NCBI RefSeq assembly: GCF_018918185.1
Contig: NZ_JAHLPZ010000001.1
Span: 496,001 to 560,000 of the forward strand
From: Eubacterium sp. MSJ-21
GTDB taxonomy: Bacteria > Bacillota > Clostridia > Lachnospirales > Lachnospiraceae
Direction: 5' to 3'
Length of the DNA: 64,000 bases
Part shown: positions 45,582 through 55,355 of the stretch, in pieces
Numbering within the stretch: the stretch's first letter is position 1
How the letters are laid out: each line of letters opens with the position of its first letter
Program-made: the position numbers and the translations under genes
The notes under the pieces: model-generated
The model's input: the letters and a program-made list of their open reading frames with translations, nothing else
What the model was told of the DNA's origin: nothing
Database searches by the model: none

Positions 45582-45603
45582 TGGAAAGGAGAAAAATTAT
45601 TAC

Positions 45604-47886
45604 ATGGAACAATATAAAGTGAAGGGTATGAGCTGCGCCGCCTGCAGCGCGCGTGTCGAGAAAGCAGTTTCTGCGATAGATGGCGTGACAAATTGTACCG
45701 TGAGCCTGCTTACCAATTCGATGAGCGTGGAAGGAACGGCAGATGCAGCGACAATCATCCGGGCGGTCGAAAAAGCCGGCTATAAAGCATCGAAGATGAA
45801 AGCCGGAAAGCAGTCCGGCAGCACGGAGGAAGATGCCGATGCACTCAAAGACACGGAGACACCGTTGATGCGGAAACGTCTGATTGCATCGGTGGTTCTG
45901 CTGATCCCGCTCATGTATGTGTCGATGGGACATATGATGTGGAACTGGCCGCTGCCGCCGTTCTTCGAGAGCAATCACATAGCGATGGGACTTGTACAGC
46001 TTTTGTTCACGATTGCGATTATGGTCGTAAACCAGAAGTTCTTCGTAAATGGATTCAAGGGACTTATACACCGGGCACCAAACATGGACACGCTCGTAGC
46101 ACTTGGTTCTGCTGCATCGTTTATCTACAGTGTGTATGCACTGTTTGCAATGACCGATGCGGTTGTCAAAGGGCAGGAGACACAAGTCATGCATTACATG
46201 CATGAGTTTTACTTTGAATCTGCGGCGATGATTCTCACACTCATAACCGTGGGTAAGATGCTTGAGGCAAAATCAAAGGGCAGGACGACCGATGCATTAA
46301 AGGGCTTGATGAAGCTTGCACCGAAGACTGCAGTTTTAGTAAAAGATGGTGTGGAGCAGACGGTACCGATCGAACAGCTTCATATCGGAGATTTATTTGC
46401 TGTCCGTCCGGGCGAGAATATTCCGGTGGATGGATTCGTCAAGGAAGGAAACAGTGCAGTCAATGAATCCGCGCTGACCGGTGAGAGTATTCCGGTAGAC
46501 AAGAATCCGGGCGATCCGGTATCCGCAGCAACACTCAATCAGTCAGGGTATCTGCTCTGTGAGGCAACCCGTGTCGGTGAGGATACGACGCTGTCGCAGA
46601 TTATCCATATGGTCAGTGATGCAGCGGCAACGAAAGCGCCGATTGCGAAGGTGGCCGATAAGGTATCCGGCGTATTTGTACCGGTTGTGATCGGTATTGC
46701 CATCGTGACATTTGTGATCTGGATGCTTGTAGGAAGACCGGTAGGATATTCGCTTGCAAGAGCGATTTCCGTTCTGGTTATCAGCTGTCCGTGTGCACTT
46801 GGACTTGCAACTCCGGTTGCCATCATGGTTGGAAATGGTGTGGGTGCAAAGCATGGAATCCTGTTTAAGACAGCCGTTTCGCTGGAGGAGACAGGCAAGG
46901 TACAGATCGTTGCACTCGATAAGACCGGTACGATCACGAAGGGCGAACCGCGTGTAACGGATATCTTTCCGGTAGGCTGTGAGGAAGCGTATCTGATGCA
47001 TGCCGCATATGCGCTGGAACAAAAAAGTGAGCATCCGCTTGCGAAGGCGATTATCGCATGGGGCGATGCGAACAACCAGACGGAGGCAGGTGTCAGGGAG
47101 TTTCAGGCAGTTTCCGGAAATGGTCTGATGGGCGTCCGCGATGGAAAGCATCTGCAGGGTGGAAACTGGAACTATATTTCCGGGCAGATCAGGATAGCAA
47201 AAGAGGAAGAAACTGAACTTCGGAAGCAGGCAGAGGTCTATGCATCCGAAGGAAAGACACCATTATTCTTCGCGGAGGATGGCAAGATCCTTGGAATGGT
47301 GGCAGTTGCCGATGTGATGAAGGAGGACAGCCCGGAAGCAATCGCGGAGCTTAAAAATATGGGGATCCATGTTGTCATGCTGACCGGTGATAACGAGCAG
47401 ACGGCTCAGGCAATCGGCAAGCAGGCAGGTGTCGATGAAGTGATCGCAGGTGTGCTTCCGGATGGTAAGGAGGCTGTGATCGCCAATCTGCAGAAGAAAG
47501 GAAAGGTTGCGATGGTCGGTGATGGCGTGAACGATGCTCCGGCACTCACACGTGCAGATATGGGTATCGCAATCGGAGCAGGAACCGATATTGCTATTGA
47601 TGCGGCGGATGTCGTGCTGATGAGGAGCCGGTTGTCCGATGTACCTGCTGCAATCCGGCTTAGCCGGGCGACCTTGCGGAATATCCACGAGAACCTCTTC
47701 TGGGCATTTATTTACAATATTATAGGAATCCCGCTTGCGGCAGGTGCGTGGGTTCATTTATTTGGCTGGACATTGAATCCGATGTTCGGTGCAGCAGCGA
47801 TGAGTCTGTCAAGCTTTTGTGTTGTGACCAATGCACTTCGCCTGAATCTGTTCAAATTCGGAAAGAAGCAGCGGGAGACAGCATAG
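45604..47886 (+). CDS. copA: Copper-exporting P1B-type ATPase
   Basis: 760 residues. One N-terminal metal-binding domain with [14 protein letters not shown], eight membrane segments, an actuator with LTGESIPV, the ion-binding CPC in [11 protein letters not shown], the phosphorylated Asp in DKTGTIT, the SEHPLAKAI loop and [10 protein letters not shown]. It exports Cu(I) from the cytoplasm. AAGGAG is rather distant (about 13 nt). It is the second gene of the csoR operon, with the structured element between. Confidence 0.97.
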   Translation: MEQYKVKGMSCAACSARVEKAVSAIDGVTNCTVSLLTNSMSVEGTADAATIIRAVEKAGYKASKMKAGKQSGSTEEDADALKDTETPLMRKRLIASVVLLIPLMYVSMGHMMWNWPLPPFFESNHIAMGLVQLLFTIAIMVVNQKFFVNGFKGLIHRAPNMDTLVALGSAASFIYSVYALFAMTDAVVKGQETQVMHYMHEFYFESAAMILTLITVGKMLEAKSKGRTTDALKGLMKLAPKTAVLVKDGVEQTVPIEQLHIGDLFAVRPGENIPVDGFVKEGNSAVNESALTGESIPVDKNPGDPVSAATLNQSGYLLCEATRVGEDTTLSQIIHMVSDAAATKAPIAKVADKVSGVFVPVVIGIAIVTFVIWMLVGRPVGYSLARAISVLVISCPCALGLATPVAIMVGNGVGAKHGILFKTAVSLEETGKVQIVALDKTGTITKGEPRVTDIFPVGCEEAYLMHAAYALEQKSEHPLAKAIIAWGDANNQTEAGVREFQAVSGNGLMGVRDGKHLQGGNWNYISGQIRIAKEEETELRKQAEVYASEGKTPLFFAEDGKILGMVAVADVMKEDSPEAIAELKNMGIHVVMLTGDNEQTAQAIGKQAGVDEVIAGVLPDGKEAVIANLQKKGKVAMVGDGVNDAPALTRADMGIAIGAGTDIAIDAADVVLMRSRLSDVPAAIRLSRATLRNIHENLFWAFIYNIIGIPLAAGAWVHLFGWTLNPMFGAAAMSLSSFCVVTNALRLNLFKFGKKQRETA

Positions 47887-47936
47887 GAGAGGTTGACATT
47901 CTATATAAATTCATGTAGTTTAAGGAGGAAAACAAA

Positions 47937-48188
47937 ATGGAACAGATTATTGCAAAAATCGATGGTATGATGTGTGGTATGTGCGAGTCGCATATGAACG
48001 ACATGGTAAGAAATAATTTCAAGGTGAAGAAAGTCACTTCTTCCCATGCGAAGAAGGAGACTGTGATCGTAGCGGAAGAAGGCTTTGATGATGCAAAATT
48101 TACAGAAGAAGTTGAGAAGCTTGGCTACAAGGTGCTTGGCATCGAACATCAGCCTTATGAGAAGAAAGGGTTATTTCGCAGAAAATAG
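47937..48188 (+). CDS. Heavy-metal-associated (CopZ-like) chaperone
   Basis: 83 residues with an HMA ferredoxin-like fold. The metal site reads MMCGMCESH, a Met- and Cys-rich version of the usual CxxC, and Tyr is kept in KLGYKVLG. The C-terminus is basic (KKGLFRRK). It probably passes Cu(I) to CopA, 50 bp upstream. AAGGAGG precedes it. Confidence 0.92.
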   Translation: MEQIIAKIDGMMCGMCESHMNDMVRNNFKVKKVTSSHAKKETVIVAEEGFDDAKFTEEVEKLGYKVLGIEHQPYEKKGLFRRK

Positions 48189-48198
48189 CAATTAGCAG

Positions 48199-49497
48199 AT
48201 GAACGTGGGAAAGAAACTAAGAAAGTTCATATTTTTAAATGTATTTGCGATGATGGGCATGTCGTGCTACATCCTCGCAGATACATTTTTTATCTCCGTG
48301 GCAAATGGAACCCTCGGTATTGCGGCATTGAATCTGACACTGCCGGTTTATGGGTTGTTATTTGCCATTGGTTCGTTAATCGGGATTGGTTCCGCAACGC
48401 GGTATTCGCTTTGTAAGATGACCGATAATGAGACATCGAAGCTGTATTTCTCGAATGCTTTGATGTTTGCGGTTCTGATCGGAATCGGATTTACACTGCT
48501 TGGAAACTTCTTCCCGGCAGAGATTTTGAAGCTGATGGGAGCGGATGCGGATATCCTGTCGATCGGAACGGAATATCTGCAGATTGCGATGCTTTTTTCC
48601 CCGTTTTTTATTGCGAACTATACCTTTACTGCGTTTGTAAGAAATGATAATGCACCGAATATCGCGATGGCGGCAACGCTGCTTAGCAGTTTGTTCAATA
48701 TTGTATTTGATTATGTATTTATGTTCCCGATGCATATGGGAATGCGTGGCGCGGCACTTGCAACCGGCGTGTCACCAATAATCAGCATCGGTATCTGCAT
48801 GATCCATTATTTATCAAAGAAAAACACAATCGTGTTCAAGTGGCATCTGCCGAGCTTTCGGCTGCTTGCTTCCGCGGCAAGCCTTGGTGTAGTGGCGTTT
48901 GTAGGCGAGATCGCGAACAGTATCACAACGCTTGTGTTTAATTTTATTCTGCTTGCATTATCCGGAAATAACGCAGTTGCCGCATATGGAGTGATCGCGA
49001 ACATCGCACTCGTCGGAACGGCGATTTTTAACGGGGTATCGCAGGGCTTACAGCCACTTGCGAGTACGTCGTACGGACATGGTGACAAAGAGGATGTCAA
49101 GAAGATTCTGCGGCAGTCACTCATGATCGCGGTCATCCTGTCAATCGTGCTTGTGTCTGCGGTATGGGTGTTCGCACAGGGACTGGTTGGCATCTTCAAC
49201 AGTGCGCAGTCGGCGGAGTTGGCGAAGCTTGCCGTACCGGGACTCCGGATTTATTTCTTAGGGTTCTTAGTGGCGGCGGTCAATATTGTGCTGGCGGGAT
49301 TTTTCAGCGCGACCGGACAGGCACTTGCATCTTCCTTGATCGCAGTATCGCGCGGTATCATCGTGATCAGTCTGATGGCATTTGTGTTGTCGAAGCTTTT
49401 GGGTGTAACCGGTGTCTGGATGGCATTCCCGATCACAGAGGTCGTGACATTTGGAATCGCGATAGTGATTCAGGGATTGAGTAAAAGAAAAGAATAG
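48199..49497 (+). CDS. MATE family efflux transporter
   Basis: A 432-residue protein with 12 membrane segments, of the DinF/NorM superfamily. Typical features are the start region with YILADTFFISVANG and the internal pseudo-repeat. It exports organic cations or drugs using an ion gradient; the substrate is unknown. It starts only 10 bp after the chaperone gene with a weak ribosome-binding site, so it is likely in the copper operon's read-through. Confidence 0.93.
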   Translation: MNVGKKLRKFIFLNVFAMMGMSCYILADTFFISVANGTLGIAALNLTLPVYGLLFAIGSLIGIGSATRYSLCKMTDNETSKLYFSNALMFAVLIGIGFTLLGNFFPAEILKLMGADADILSIGTEYLQIAMLFSPFFIANYTFTAFVRNDNAPNIAMAATLLSSLFNIVFDYVFMFPMHMGMRGAALATGVSPIISIGICMIHYLSKKNTIVFKWHLPSFRLLASAASLGVVAFVGEIANSITTLVFNFILLALSGNNAVAAYGVIANIALVGTAIFNGVSQGLQPLASTSYGHGDKEDVKKILRQSLMIAVILSIVLVSAVWVFAQGLVGIFNSAQSAELAKLAVPGLRIYFLGFLVAAVNIVLAGFFSATGQALASSLIAVSRGIIVISLMAFVLSKLLGVTGVWMAFPITEVVTFGIAIVIQGLSKRKE

Positions 49498-49506
49498 GAG
49501 TGGCAT

Positions 49507-50415
49507 ATGACATTACAACAGCTACGGTATGCAGTGACAATTGCAGATATGAAGTCGATGAACAAGGCGGCGAGCGAGCTTTTTGTATCGCAGCCGGCAT
49601 TATCGAATACAATTCATGATTTAGAGGAAGAATTACAGATAGAGATCTTTCTGCGGACGAACCGCGGTATCGTTGTGACAACCGAGGGCGAAGAGTTCTT
49701 AAGCTATGCCAGACAGATGGTGGAGCTGCAGCAGATGATGGAAGAAAAATATATGGGTGCTGCAGAACATAAGCGGAAGTTCAGCGTATCCATGCAGCAT
49801 TATTCCTTCGCAGTGGAGGCGTTCATCAAGCTGGCGCGGAATTTCTCACTGGACGAGTATGAGCTTGCCGTCCATGAGACGAAGACCGGTGAGGTTATCG
49901 AGAATGTCAAGAATTTCCGGAGTGAGCTTGGCATCCTGTATCTGAACAACTTCAACCAAAAAGCCATGCAGAAGGTATTTGAGGCAAATGAACTGGAGTT
50001 TAAACCATTGTTTGACTGTGCGGTTTATGTGTATCTCGCAAGTGGACATCCGCTTGCAGGGAAGGAGTCTATTTCCTTCTCGGATTTAGAGCCGTATCCG
50101 TGTCTGTCGTTTGAACAGGGCAATAAGAATTCTTTCTATTTTGCGGAAGAGGTATTAAGCAACCTCGAATATAAGCAGACGATCAAGGCGGACGACCGTG
50201 CGACGATGTTAAATCTGATGACCGGGTTAAACGGTTATACACTTTGTTCCGGTATTATCTGTGAGGAATTAAACGGAGATGGGTATACGGCAGTACCGTT
50301 TGCAGCCGAGGAGACGATGACGATTGGGTATTTGAAACGGAAGGGAATCCCGCTCAGCCATCTTGGAAGCCGCTATATTGAGATCTTGAAGCAGTATGAA
50401 AAGCACTGCAAATGA
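49507..50415 (+). CDS. LysR-family transcriptional regulator
   Basis: 302 residues. An N-terminal winged HTH (MTLQQLRYAVTIADMKSMNKAASELFVSQPALS) and a periplasmic-binding-protein-like effector domain. AGGAG is 6 nt upstream; the gene starts 9 bp after the MATE gene. It lies just before nifS-nifU, whose promoter has a small palindrome (50424-50438), so it could control either neighbour. The effector is unknown. Confidence 0.94.
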   Translation: MTLQQLRYAVTIADMKSMNKAASELFVSQPALSNTIHDLEEELQIEIFLRTNRGIVVTTEGEEFLSYARQMVELQQMMEEKYMGAAEHKRKFSVSMQHYSFAVEAFIKLARNFSLDEYELAVHETKTGEVIENVKNFRSELGILYLNNFNQKAMQKVFEANELEFKPLFDCAVYVYLASGHPLAGKESISFSDLEPYPCLSFEQGNKNSFYFAEEVLSNLEYKQTIKADDRATMLNLMTGLNGYTLCSGIICEELNGDGYTAVPFAAEETMTIGYLKRKGIPLSHLGSRYIEILKQYEKHCK

Positions 50416-50423
50416 AATTTATT

Positions 50424-50477
50424 CTCATTATAAATGAGGGTGGTTTCGTTGACTTTTGAAACATGTCTGATTATAAT
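50424..50477 (+). promoter_or_regulatory. nifS promoter with upstream palindrome
   Basis: TTGACT (50449-50454), 17-nt spacer, TATAAT (50472-50477). CTCAT-N5-ATGAG at 50424-50438 lies about 10 bp upstream of the -35 and may bind a regulator such as the LysR protein encoded next door. Confidence 0.75.
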
Positions 50478-50520
50478 TTTTCATGGACAAAAGTAAAGAA
50501 TTAAGGAGGCATTCATAGCA

Positions 50521-51705
50521 ATGAGTGAGTTAATTTATTTAGATAATGCGGCGACAACGAAAGTTGCACCGGAAGTATATGAAGCAATGAATCCGTATTT
50601 CGAAGAGTACTATGGAAATGCGGCAAGTGTATACCGCTTTGCCGGCGAGAGCAAGAAAGCGGTGGAAGATGCCAGAAAGGAAGTTGCGGATTTCCTTGGC
50701 GCAAAGCCAAATGAGATTTATTTCACGGGTGGCGGAAGCGAGTCGGATAACTGGGCTTTGAAAGGAATCGCATTTTCCCAGAGAAAGAAAGGAAAACATA
50801 TCATCACGTCTGCCATCGAACATCATGCAATCCTGCATACATGCGAGTATCTAGAGAAGCTTGGTTATGAGATCACGTATGTCGGCGTGGATGAAAATGG
50901 TATCATCAAATTAGATGAGCTTGAAAAATCAATCCGCGAGGATACAATCCTGATTTCAGTGATGTTTGCAAATAACGAGATCGGAAGCATCCAGCCAATC
51001 AAGGAGATTGGTGAGATCGCGAAGAAGCATAAGGTTCTCTTCCATACAGATGCGGTACAGGCATATGGACATGTGCCAATCAATGTGGATGAATGCCATA
51101 TTGATATGCTTTCTGCCAGCGGTCATAAGATCAACGGACCGAAAGGAATCGGTATCATGTACCTTAGAAATGGTGTGCAGATTGAGTCCTTTGTCCATGG
51201 TGGTGCACAGGAGCGTGGAAAGCGGGCAGGTACACACAATACACCTGGTATCGTAGGATTTGGTCGTGCAACGATACTTGCAAAAGAGAAGATGCAGGCA
51301 CGTATGGAATATGAGACAAATTTGCGTGATTATCTGATCAAGCGTGTCTTAGATGAGGTTCCATATACGAAGTTAAACGGCGACAAGGTAAAACGTCTGC
51401 CGAACAACGTGAACTTCAGCTTCCGGTTCATCGAGGGTGAGTCACTTCTGATCATGCTTGACCAGAAGGGTATCTGTGCATCCAGTGGTTCCGCATGTAC
51501 ATCCGGATCACTCGATCCATCGCATGTATTGCTTGCCATCGGTCTGCCACATGAAATCGCACACGGATCACTTCGCCTGACATTATCCGATGAGACAACA
51601 AAGGAAGAAATCGACTATACAGTAGAGGCAATCAAGACGGTTGTAGAGCGTCTGCGCAGTATGTCACCGCTTTACGAGGACTTCGTAAAGAAGAACAAGC
51701 AGTAA
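50521..51705 (+). CDS. nifS: Cysteine desulfurase NifS/IscS
   Basis: A 394-residue PLP enzyme that takes sulfur from cysteine. It has YLDNAATTKVAPEV, TGGGSESDNWALKG, the PLP Lys in SASGHKINGPKG and the persulfide Cys in SSGSACTSGSLD. It supplies sulfur to NifU and, probably, to the thiolation proteins nearby. AGGAGG lies upstream. It has its own promoter. Confidence 0.97.
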   Translation: MSELIYLDNAATTKVAPEVYEAMNPYFEEYYGNAASVYRFAGESKKAVEDARKEVADFLGAKPNEIYFTGGGSESDNWALKGIAFSQRKKGKHIITSAIEHHAILHTCEYLEKLGYEITYVGVDENGIIKLDELEKSIREDTILISVMFANNEIGSIQPIKEIGEIAKKHKVLFHTDAVQAYGHVPINVDECHIDMLSASGHKINGPKGIGIMYLRNGVQIESFVHGGAQERGKRAGTHNTPGIVGFGRATILAKEKMQARMEYETNLRDYLIKRVLDEVPYTKLNGDKVKRLPNNVNFSFRFIEGESLLIMLDQKGICASSGSACTSGSLDPSHVLLAIGLPHEIAHGSLRLTLSDETTKEEIDYTVEAIKTVVERLRSMSPLYEDFVKKNKQ

Positions 51706-51751
51706 GTAAGTTCATACACGGGATACTGATTATATTTAGGAGGTAATGACG

Positions 51752-52219
51752 ATGAGTCAGATTATAGATTACAGTGAAGAGGTTATGGAACACTTCACCA
51801 ACCCAAGAAACGTAGGAGAAATCGAGAACGCCAGTGGTGTCGGTACAGTCGGAAATGCGAAATGTGGCGATATTATGCGTATCTATCTCGATGTTGATGA
51901 CAACCAGATCATCCGGGACTGCAAGTTCAAGACATTTGGCTGCGGTGCCGCTGTTGCAACAAGCAGTATGGCAACCGAGATGATCAAGGGCAAGTCCATT
52001 CAGGAAGCATTGAAGCTTACGAATAAGGCAGTTATGGAAGCGCTTGGCGGATTGCCACCGGTCAAGGTACACTGTTCCCTGCTTGCAGAGGAGGCCGTTC
52101 ATGCAGCACTCTGGGATTATGCACAGAAGCACAACATCACAATCGAAGGCTTAAAGCCACCGGTGAATGATATTGATGAGACCGAAGCTTTCTACGAGAT
52201 GCCGGGAGCAAATGATTAG
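51752..52219 (+). CDS. nifU: Fe-S cluster scaffold NifU/IscU
   Basis: 155 residues with the three cluster Cys in NAKCGDIM, TFGCGAAVA and VKVHCSLLA. This is the short N-terminal scaffold type without a ferredoxin or Nfu domain. AGGAGGT at 51738-51744 suits ATG 51752 (7-8 nt). It follows nifS by 46 bp and receives its sulfur. Confidence 0.96.
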   Translation: MSQIIDYSEEVMEHFTNPRNVGEIENASGVGTVGNAKCGDIMRIYLDVDDNQIIRDCKFKTFGCGAAVATSSMATEMIKGKSIQEALKLTNKAVMEALGGLPPVKVHCSLLAEEAVHAALWDYAQKHNITIEGLKPPVNDIDETEAFYEMPGAND

Positions 52220-52296
52220 AAATTTAATTCTATGAGAAGGCTTGCCACAGACCATTATTATTGATTTACCGGGGATAGATATATGGGAGGAAATCT

Positions 52297-52734
52297 GTGA
52301 TTTATACAAGTATGACAATCAAAGCAATGAAGCTTGCTTACAAAGCACACGAAGGTCAGGTGGACAGAAGTGGTGTGCCGTATATCTTTCATCCGATTCA
52401 TCTGGCAGAACAGATGGATGAGGAGATAAGCTGTACGGTGGCGCTTCTCCATGATGTCGTGGAAGATACGGAAGTCACACTTGCGGAGTTAGAACAGGAG
52501 TTTCCTCCTGCAGTAACAGAGGCTGTGCGTCTCCTGACACATGACAAATCCATTTATTATTATGATTACGTCAGGAATTTGAAACCGAATGCGATAGCAA
52601 AGAAAGTAAAGCTCGCAGATCTCGCACATAATTCCGATGAGATCCGCTCGAAAGCGGCCGGCTGCTCTGAAAAGCAGATTCTGCATTGGAGAGAGAAGTA
52701 CAGCCGGGCAAAAGAAATTTTGTTATCTGAGTAA
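52297..52734 (+). CDS. HD-domain phosphohydrolase (small SpoT/MESH1-like)
   Basis: 145 residues. The HD motif is in VALLHDVVEDTEVT, with the first His in YIFHPIHLAEQM and the last Asp in KLADLAHNSDE. The pattern matches the hydrolase domain of Rel/SpoT, so it may break down (p)ppGpp or NADPH as small alarmone hydrolases do. No synthetase domain is present. The start is GTG with GGGAGG 6 nt upstream. Confidence 0.88.
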   Translation: MIYTSMTIKAMKLAYKAHEGQVDRSGVPYIFHPIHLAEQMDEEISCTVALLHDVVEDTEVTLAELEQEFPPAVTEAVRLLTHDKSIYYYDYVRNLKPNAIAKKVKLADLAHNSDEIRSKAAGCSEKQILHWREKYSRAKEILLSE

Positions 52735-52739
52735 AACTA

Positions 52740-53753
52740 TCAGCAGTTCTCTTTGACGCGGGCGCAGGATTCCCGGATGACAAGCGGGCATGGAATTTTA
52801 GCTTTTAAAGGTGTCTTGATGCTTAAGTTCGATGCAACATAGACAAGATTCGCACCATGCTGTCCCATATCATAGGATGGGGCATGAATGGTCGTAAGCG
52901 GAGGGGTTATGAATGTACTGGATTCTTCGTCGTTGAAACCAACGATAGAGATATCCCGTGGAATTTCATATCCCCTTTCTTTGATTGCTTTCATGGCACC
53001 TAATGCAATTGCATCGTTTGCTGCAAATACAGCCGTTGGCAGGTCGTCGCTGTCGAGCAGATCTATCATCATATCATAGCCGGACTGCGCGGTGAAGCTG
53101 CCTTCCTGCACATACGTCGCGGCATCCATTTCCCGGTGCTCCATGTATTTCTTATAAGCAACAGTTCTTGCATCAACAAGACGTTCCCCATCTCCGACAT
53201 ATTCACATCCGACAAGCAGGGCAATCTTCGTATGACCTAGTCCGGTCAGATAGTCCATGACGTCATAGACGGCACGTTCAAAATCAAGTGTTAAGGATGT
53301 AATGTTATATTCATCGACAACCATATCCAGAAATACAATATTGCTGCAGATACCAAGAAATGTATCAATTTCTTTTTTAGAGAATTTGCCAAGACAGATT
53401 AATCCATTCACGGAGGCAAGCTGCTTAAGACCATCCGGTTCATTTGGAAAAATACGTACGACGCGGATGGCATTTTTCATACAAAAATCTTCCACACCCT
53501 GTCTGACACGGAGATAGTAGCTGTCCTTTAATTCCTGCTCCGCCGTATACCAGAGTACGATTCCCATTGTAAATGTATTTTTTGCCATCGCTTTTGTGCG
53601 GGAGGATTTGGTATAGTTTAATTTTCTGGCAATCGCAAGCACATGTTCCCGCGTTTCCGGAGCGACACTTAAGGTAGCATCATTATTTAAAATTCTGGAT
53701 ACGGCGCCTGCCGATACACCAGCTTCTTTTGCAATATCACGAATGGTAGCCAT
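52740..53753 (-). CDS. LacI-family repressor of the galactose genes
   Basis: 337 residues. N-terminal HTH (MATIRDIAKEAGVSAGAVSRILN) and a sugar-binding domain with AANDAIALGAMKA and GFNDEESSTFI. It is divergent from galK-galT and the palindrome GTTTACTAAAC, typical of LacI-family sites, occurs twice between them. It is probably a galactose-responsive repressor that also controls itself. Confidence 0.95.
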   Translation of the reverse strand: MATIRDIAKEAGVSAGAVSRILNNDATLSVAPETREHVLAIARKLNYTKSSRTKAMAKNTFTMGIVLWYTAEQELKDSYYLRVRQGVEDFCMKNAIRVVRIFPNEPDGLKQLASVNGLICLGKFSKKEIDTFLGICSNIVFLDMVVDEYNITSLTLDFERAVYDVMDYLTGLGHTKIALLVGCEYVGDGERLVDARTVAYKKYMEHREMDAATYVQEGSFTAQSGYDMMIDLLDSDDLPTAVFAANDAIALGAMKAIKERGYEIPRDISIVGFNDEESSTFITPPLTTIHAPSYDMGQHGANLVYVASNLSIKTPLKAKIPCPLVIRESCARVKENC

Positions 53754-53772
53754 AGAAAACTCCTTTCAAAAT

Positions 53773-53783
53773 GTTTACTAAAC
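53773..53783. promoter_or_regulatory. LacI-type operator near the repressor gene
   Basis: Palindrome GTTTACTAAAC, 20 bp upstream of the repressor start, likely for autoregulation. A related pair of half-sites, GTAAACTTTAGTAAAAC, lies at about 53838-53854. Confidence 0.8.
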
Positions 53784-53856
53784 AAAATATACCACATATA
53801 ATATGAAAAAGTCTATATTAATTTGAAAAATATTATAGTAAACTTTAGTAAAACAG

Positions 53857-53886
53857 TTGACATGTTTACTAAACGCATGATATATT
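53857..53886 (+). promoter_or_regulatory. galKT promoter with embedded operator
   Basis: TTGACA (53857-53862), 18-nt spacer, TATATT (53881-53886). A second GTTTACTAAAC (53864-53874) fills the spacer, so bound repressor would block RNA polymerase. Confidence 0.85.
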
Positions 53887-53909
53887 GGGTGTAACAAGGA
53901 GGAACCGGT

Positions 53910-53972
53910 ATGATTGTATTCGGAACCGGTTCCGGAGGCTTACTGCAACGAGATAGTTATACATGTGATTAA
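53910..53972 (+). CDS. Possible 20-residue leader peptide upstream of galK
   Basis: ATG preceded by a perfect AAGGAGG at 7 nt encodes MIVFGTGSGGLLQRDSYTCD. The stop TAA is fused to the next AAAGGAGG, which serves galK, so translation would be coupled. A 12-bp palindrome, GGAACCGGTTCC, lies inside (53922-53933), with another GGAACCGGT just before (53901-53909). No homology is claimed. Confidence 0.5.
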   Translation: MIVFGTGSGGLLQRDSYTCD

Positions 53973-53984
53973 AGGAGGAACGAT

Positions 53985-55271
53985 ATGATACAGACAACAG
54001 AATTAAAGAAAAATCTACAGGCAGGTGCATATGATGATGTATTGCTTGATATCTATGTGGATGCAGATGTGCTTCCATATCAGAAGGATCGTTATGTAGC
54101 AGCGATTGAAACGTATGAGAAGTTATATGGAGCAGATGCAGTAGAAATCTACAGTGCACCGGGCAGAAGTGAGGTTGGCGGAAACCATACTGATCATCAG
54201 CATGGTGAGGTACTTGCTGCATCCATCAATTTGGATGCGATTGCTATCGTGAAGAAGCTTCCGGATATGCAGATCCGTCTTGTATCGGATGGCTATGATG
54301 AGATCGTAATTGATGGAAATGATCTTTCTCTGAAGGAAGAGGAGAAGGAATCGACAACTGCTCTGATTAAGGGTGTGCTTGCGGGAGCGAAGGAACGAGG
54401 CTACGCAGTTGGTGGATTCCAGGCATATATCACAAGTGATGTCTTAATCGGTGCAGGACTTTCCTCATCAGCGGCCTTCGAGACAGTGATTGGAACAATT
54501 GTTTCTTATCTGTATAATGATGGTGCGATTGATGCAGTCACAATCGCAATTATCGGACAGTATGCAGAGAATGTGTATTTCGGAAAGCCTTGCGGATTGA
54601 TGGATCAGACAGCATGTTCGGTAGGAAATCTTGTACACATTGATTTTGCAGATGTGAAGAATCCAAAGGTGGAGAAAGTAGCGTTTGACATGAATGCATA
54701 CGGATACAGCCTTTGTATCACAGATACGAAGGGCTCCCATGCAGATCTGACCGCCGATTATGCAGCCATTCCGACAGAGATGAAAGCCGTTGCGTCATAT
54801 TTTGGCAAGGAAGTTCTGCTTGGACTTACGATTGAGGATATCTTAAGCCACGCACAGGAGCTGCGCGAGAAGTTTGGCGATCGTGCCGTACTTCGCGCCC
54901 TGCATTTCTTATGTGAGGATGTGCGTGTAGAAGAGGAAGTAGATGCGTTAAAGGCAGGTAATATCGATGCATTCTTGCAGAAGGTAAAGGAATCCGGTGA
55001 TTCTTCATTCAAGTATCTGCAGAATGTCTACACAAGCCATGATGTGATGCACCAGAATGTGTCACTGGCGCTGGCGGTCAGTGAAATCGCGCTTGCAGGT
55101 GGGGCTGGCGTTGCCCGTGTGCATGGCGGTGGATTCGCAGGTACGATTCAGGCTTTTGTGAAAAACGAGGCTGTATCCGGATATCGCGCAGAGATGGACC
55201 GGTTGTTTGGTGCAGATTCCTGCAAGGTGCTCAAAATCCGCAAGTATGGCGGTATGAAGGTACTGGCGTAA
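53985..55271 (+). CDS. galK: Galactokinase
   Basis: 428 residues, GHMP kinase family. It phosphorylates galactose at C1. Motifs: APGRSEVGGNHTDHQHG (galactose loop), the ATP loop IGAGLSSSAAFE, LMDQTACSVG and the C-terminal ARVHGGGFAGTI. It is somewhat longer than the usual 390 residues at the N-terminus. AAAGGAGG precedes the ATG. It is the first main gene of the galKT operon. Confidence 0.97.
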   Translation: MIQTTELKKNLQAGAYDDVLLDIYVDADVLPYQKDRYVAAIETYEKLYGADAVEIYSAPGRSEVGGNHTDHQHGEVLAASINLDAIAIVKKLPDMQIRLVSDGYDEIVIDGNDLSLKEEEKESTTALIKGVLAGAKERGYAVGGFQAYITSDVLIGAGLSSSAAFETVIGTIVSYLYNDGAIDAVTIAIIGQYAENVYFGKPCGLMDQTACSVGNLVHIDFADVKNPKVEKVAFDMNAYGYSLCITDTKGSHADLTADYAAIPTEMKAVASYFGKEVLLGLTIEDILSHAQELREKFGDRAVLRALHFLCEDVRVEEEVDALKAGNIDAFLQKVKESGDSSFKYLQNVYTSHDVMHQNVSLALAVSEIALAGGAGVARVHGGGFAGTIQAFVKNEAVSGYRAEMDRLFGADSCKVLKIRKYGGMKVLA

Positions 55272-55355
55272 TTTTTGTATATAAAATCGCTGTTTAGATG
55301 AAACGGACGTTTTGCTTGAAAAATAAGATGGAAGATAAAGAATGGAGGAATCACT

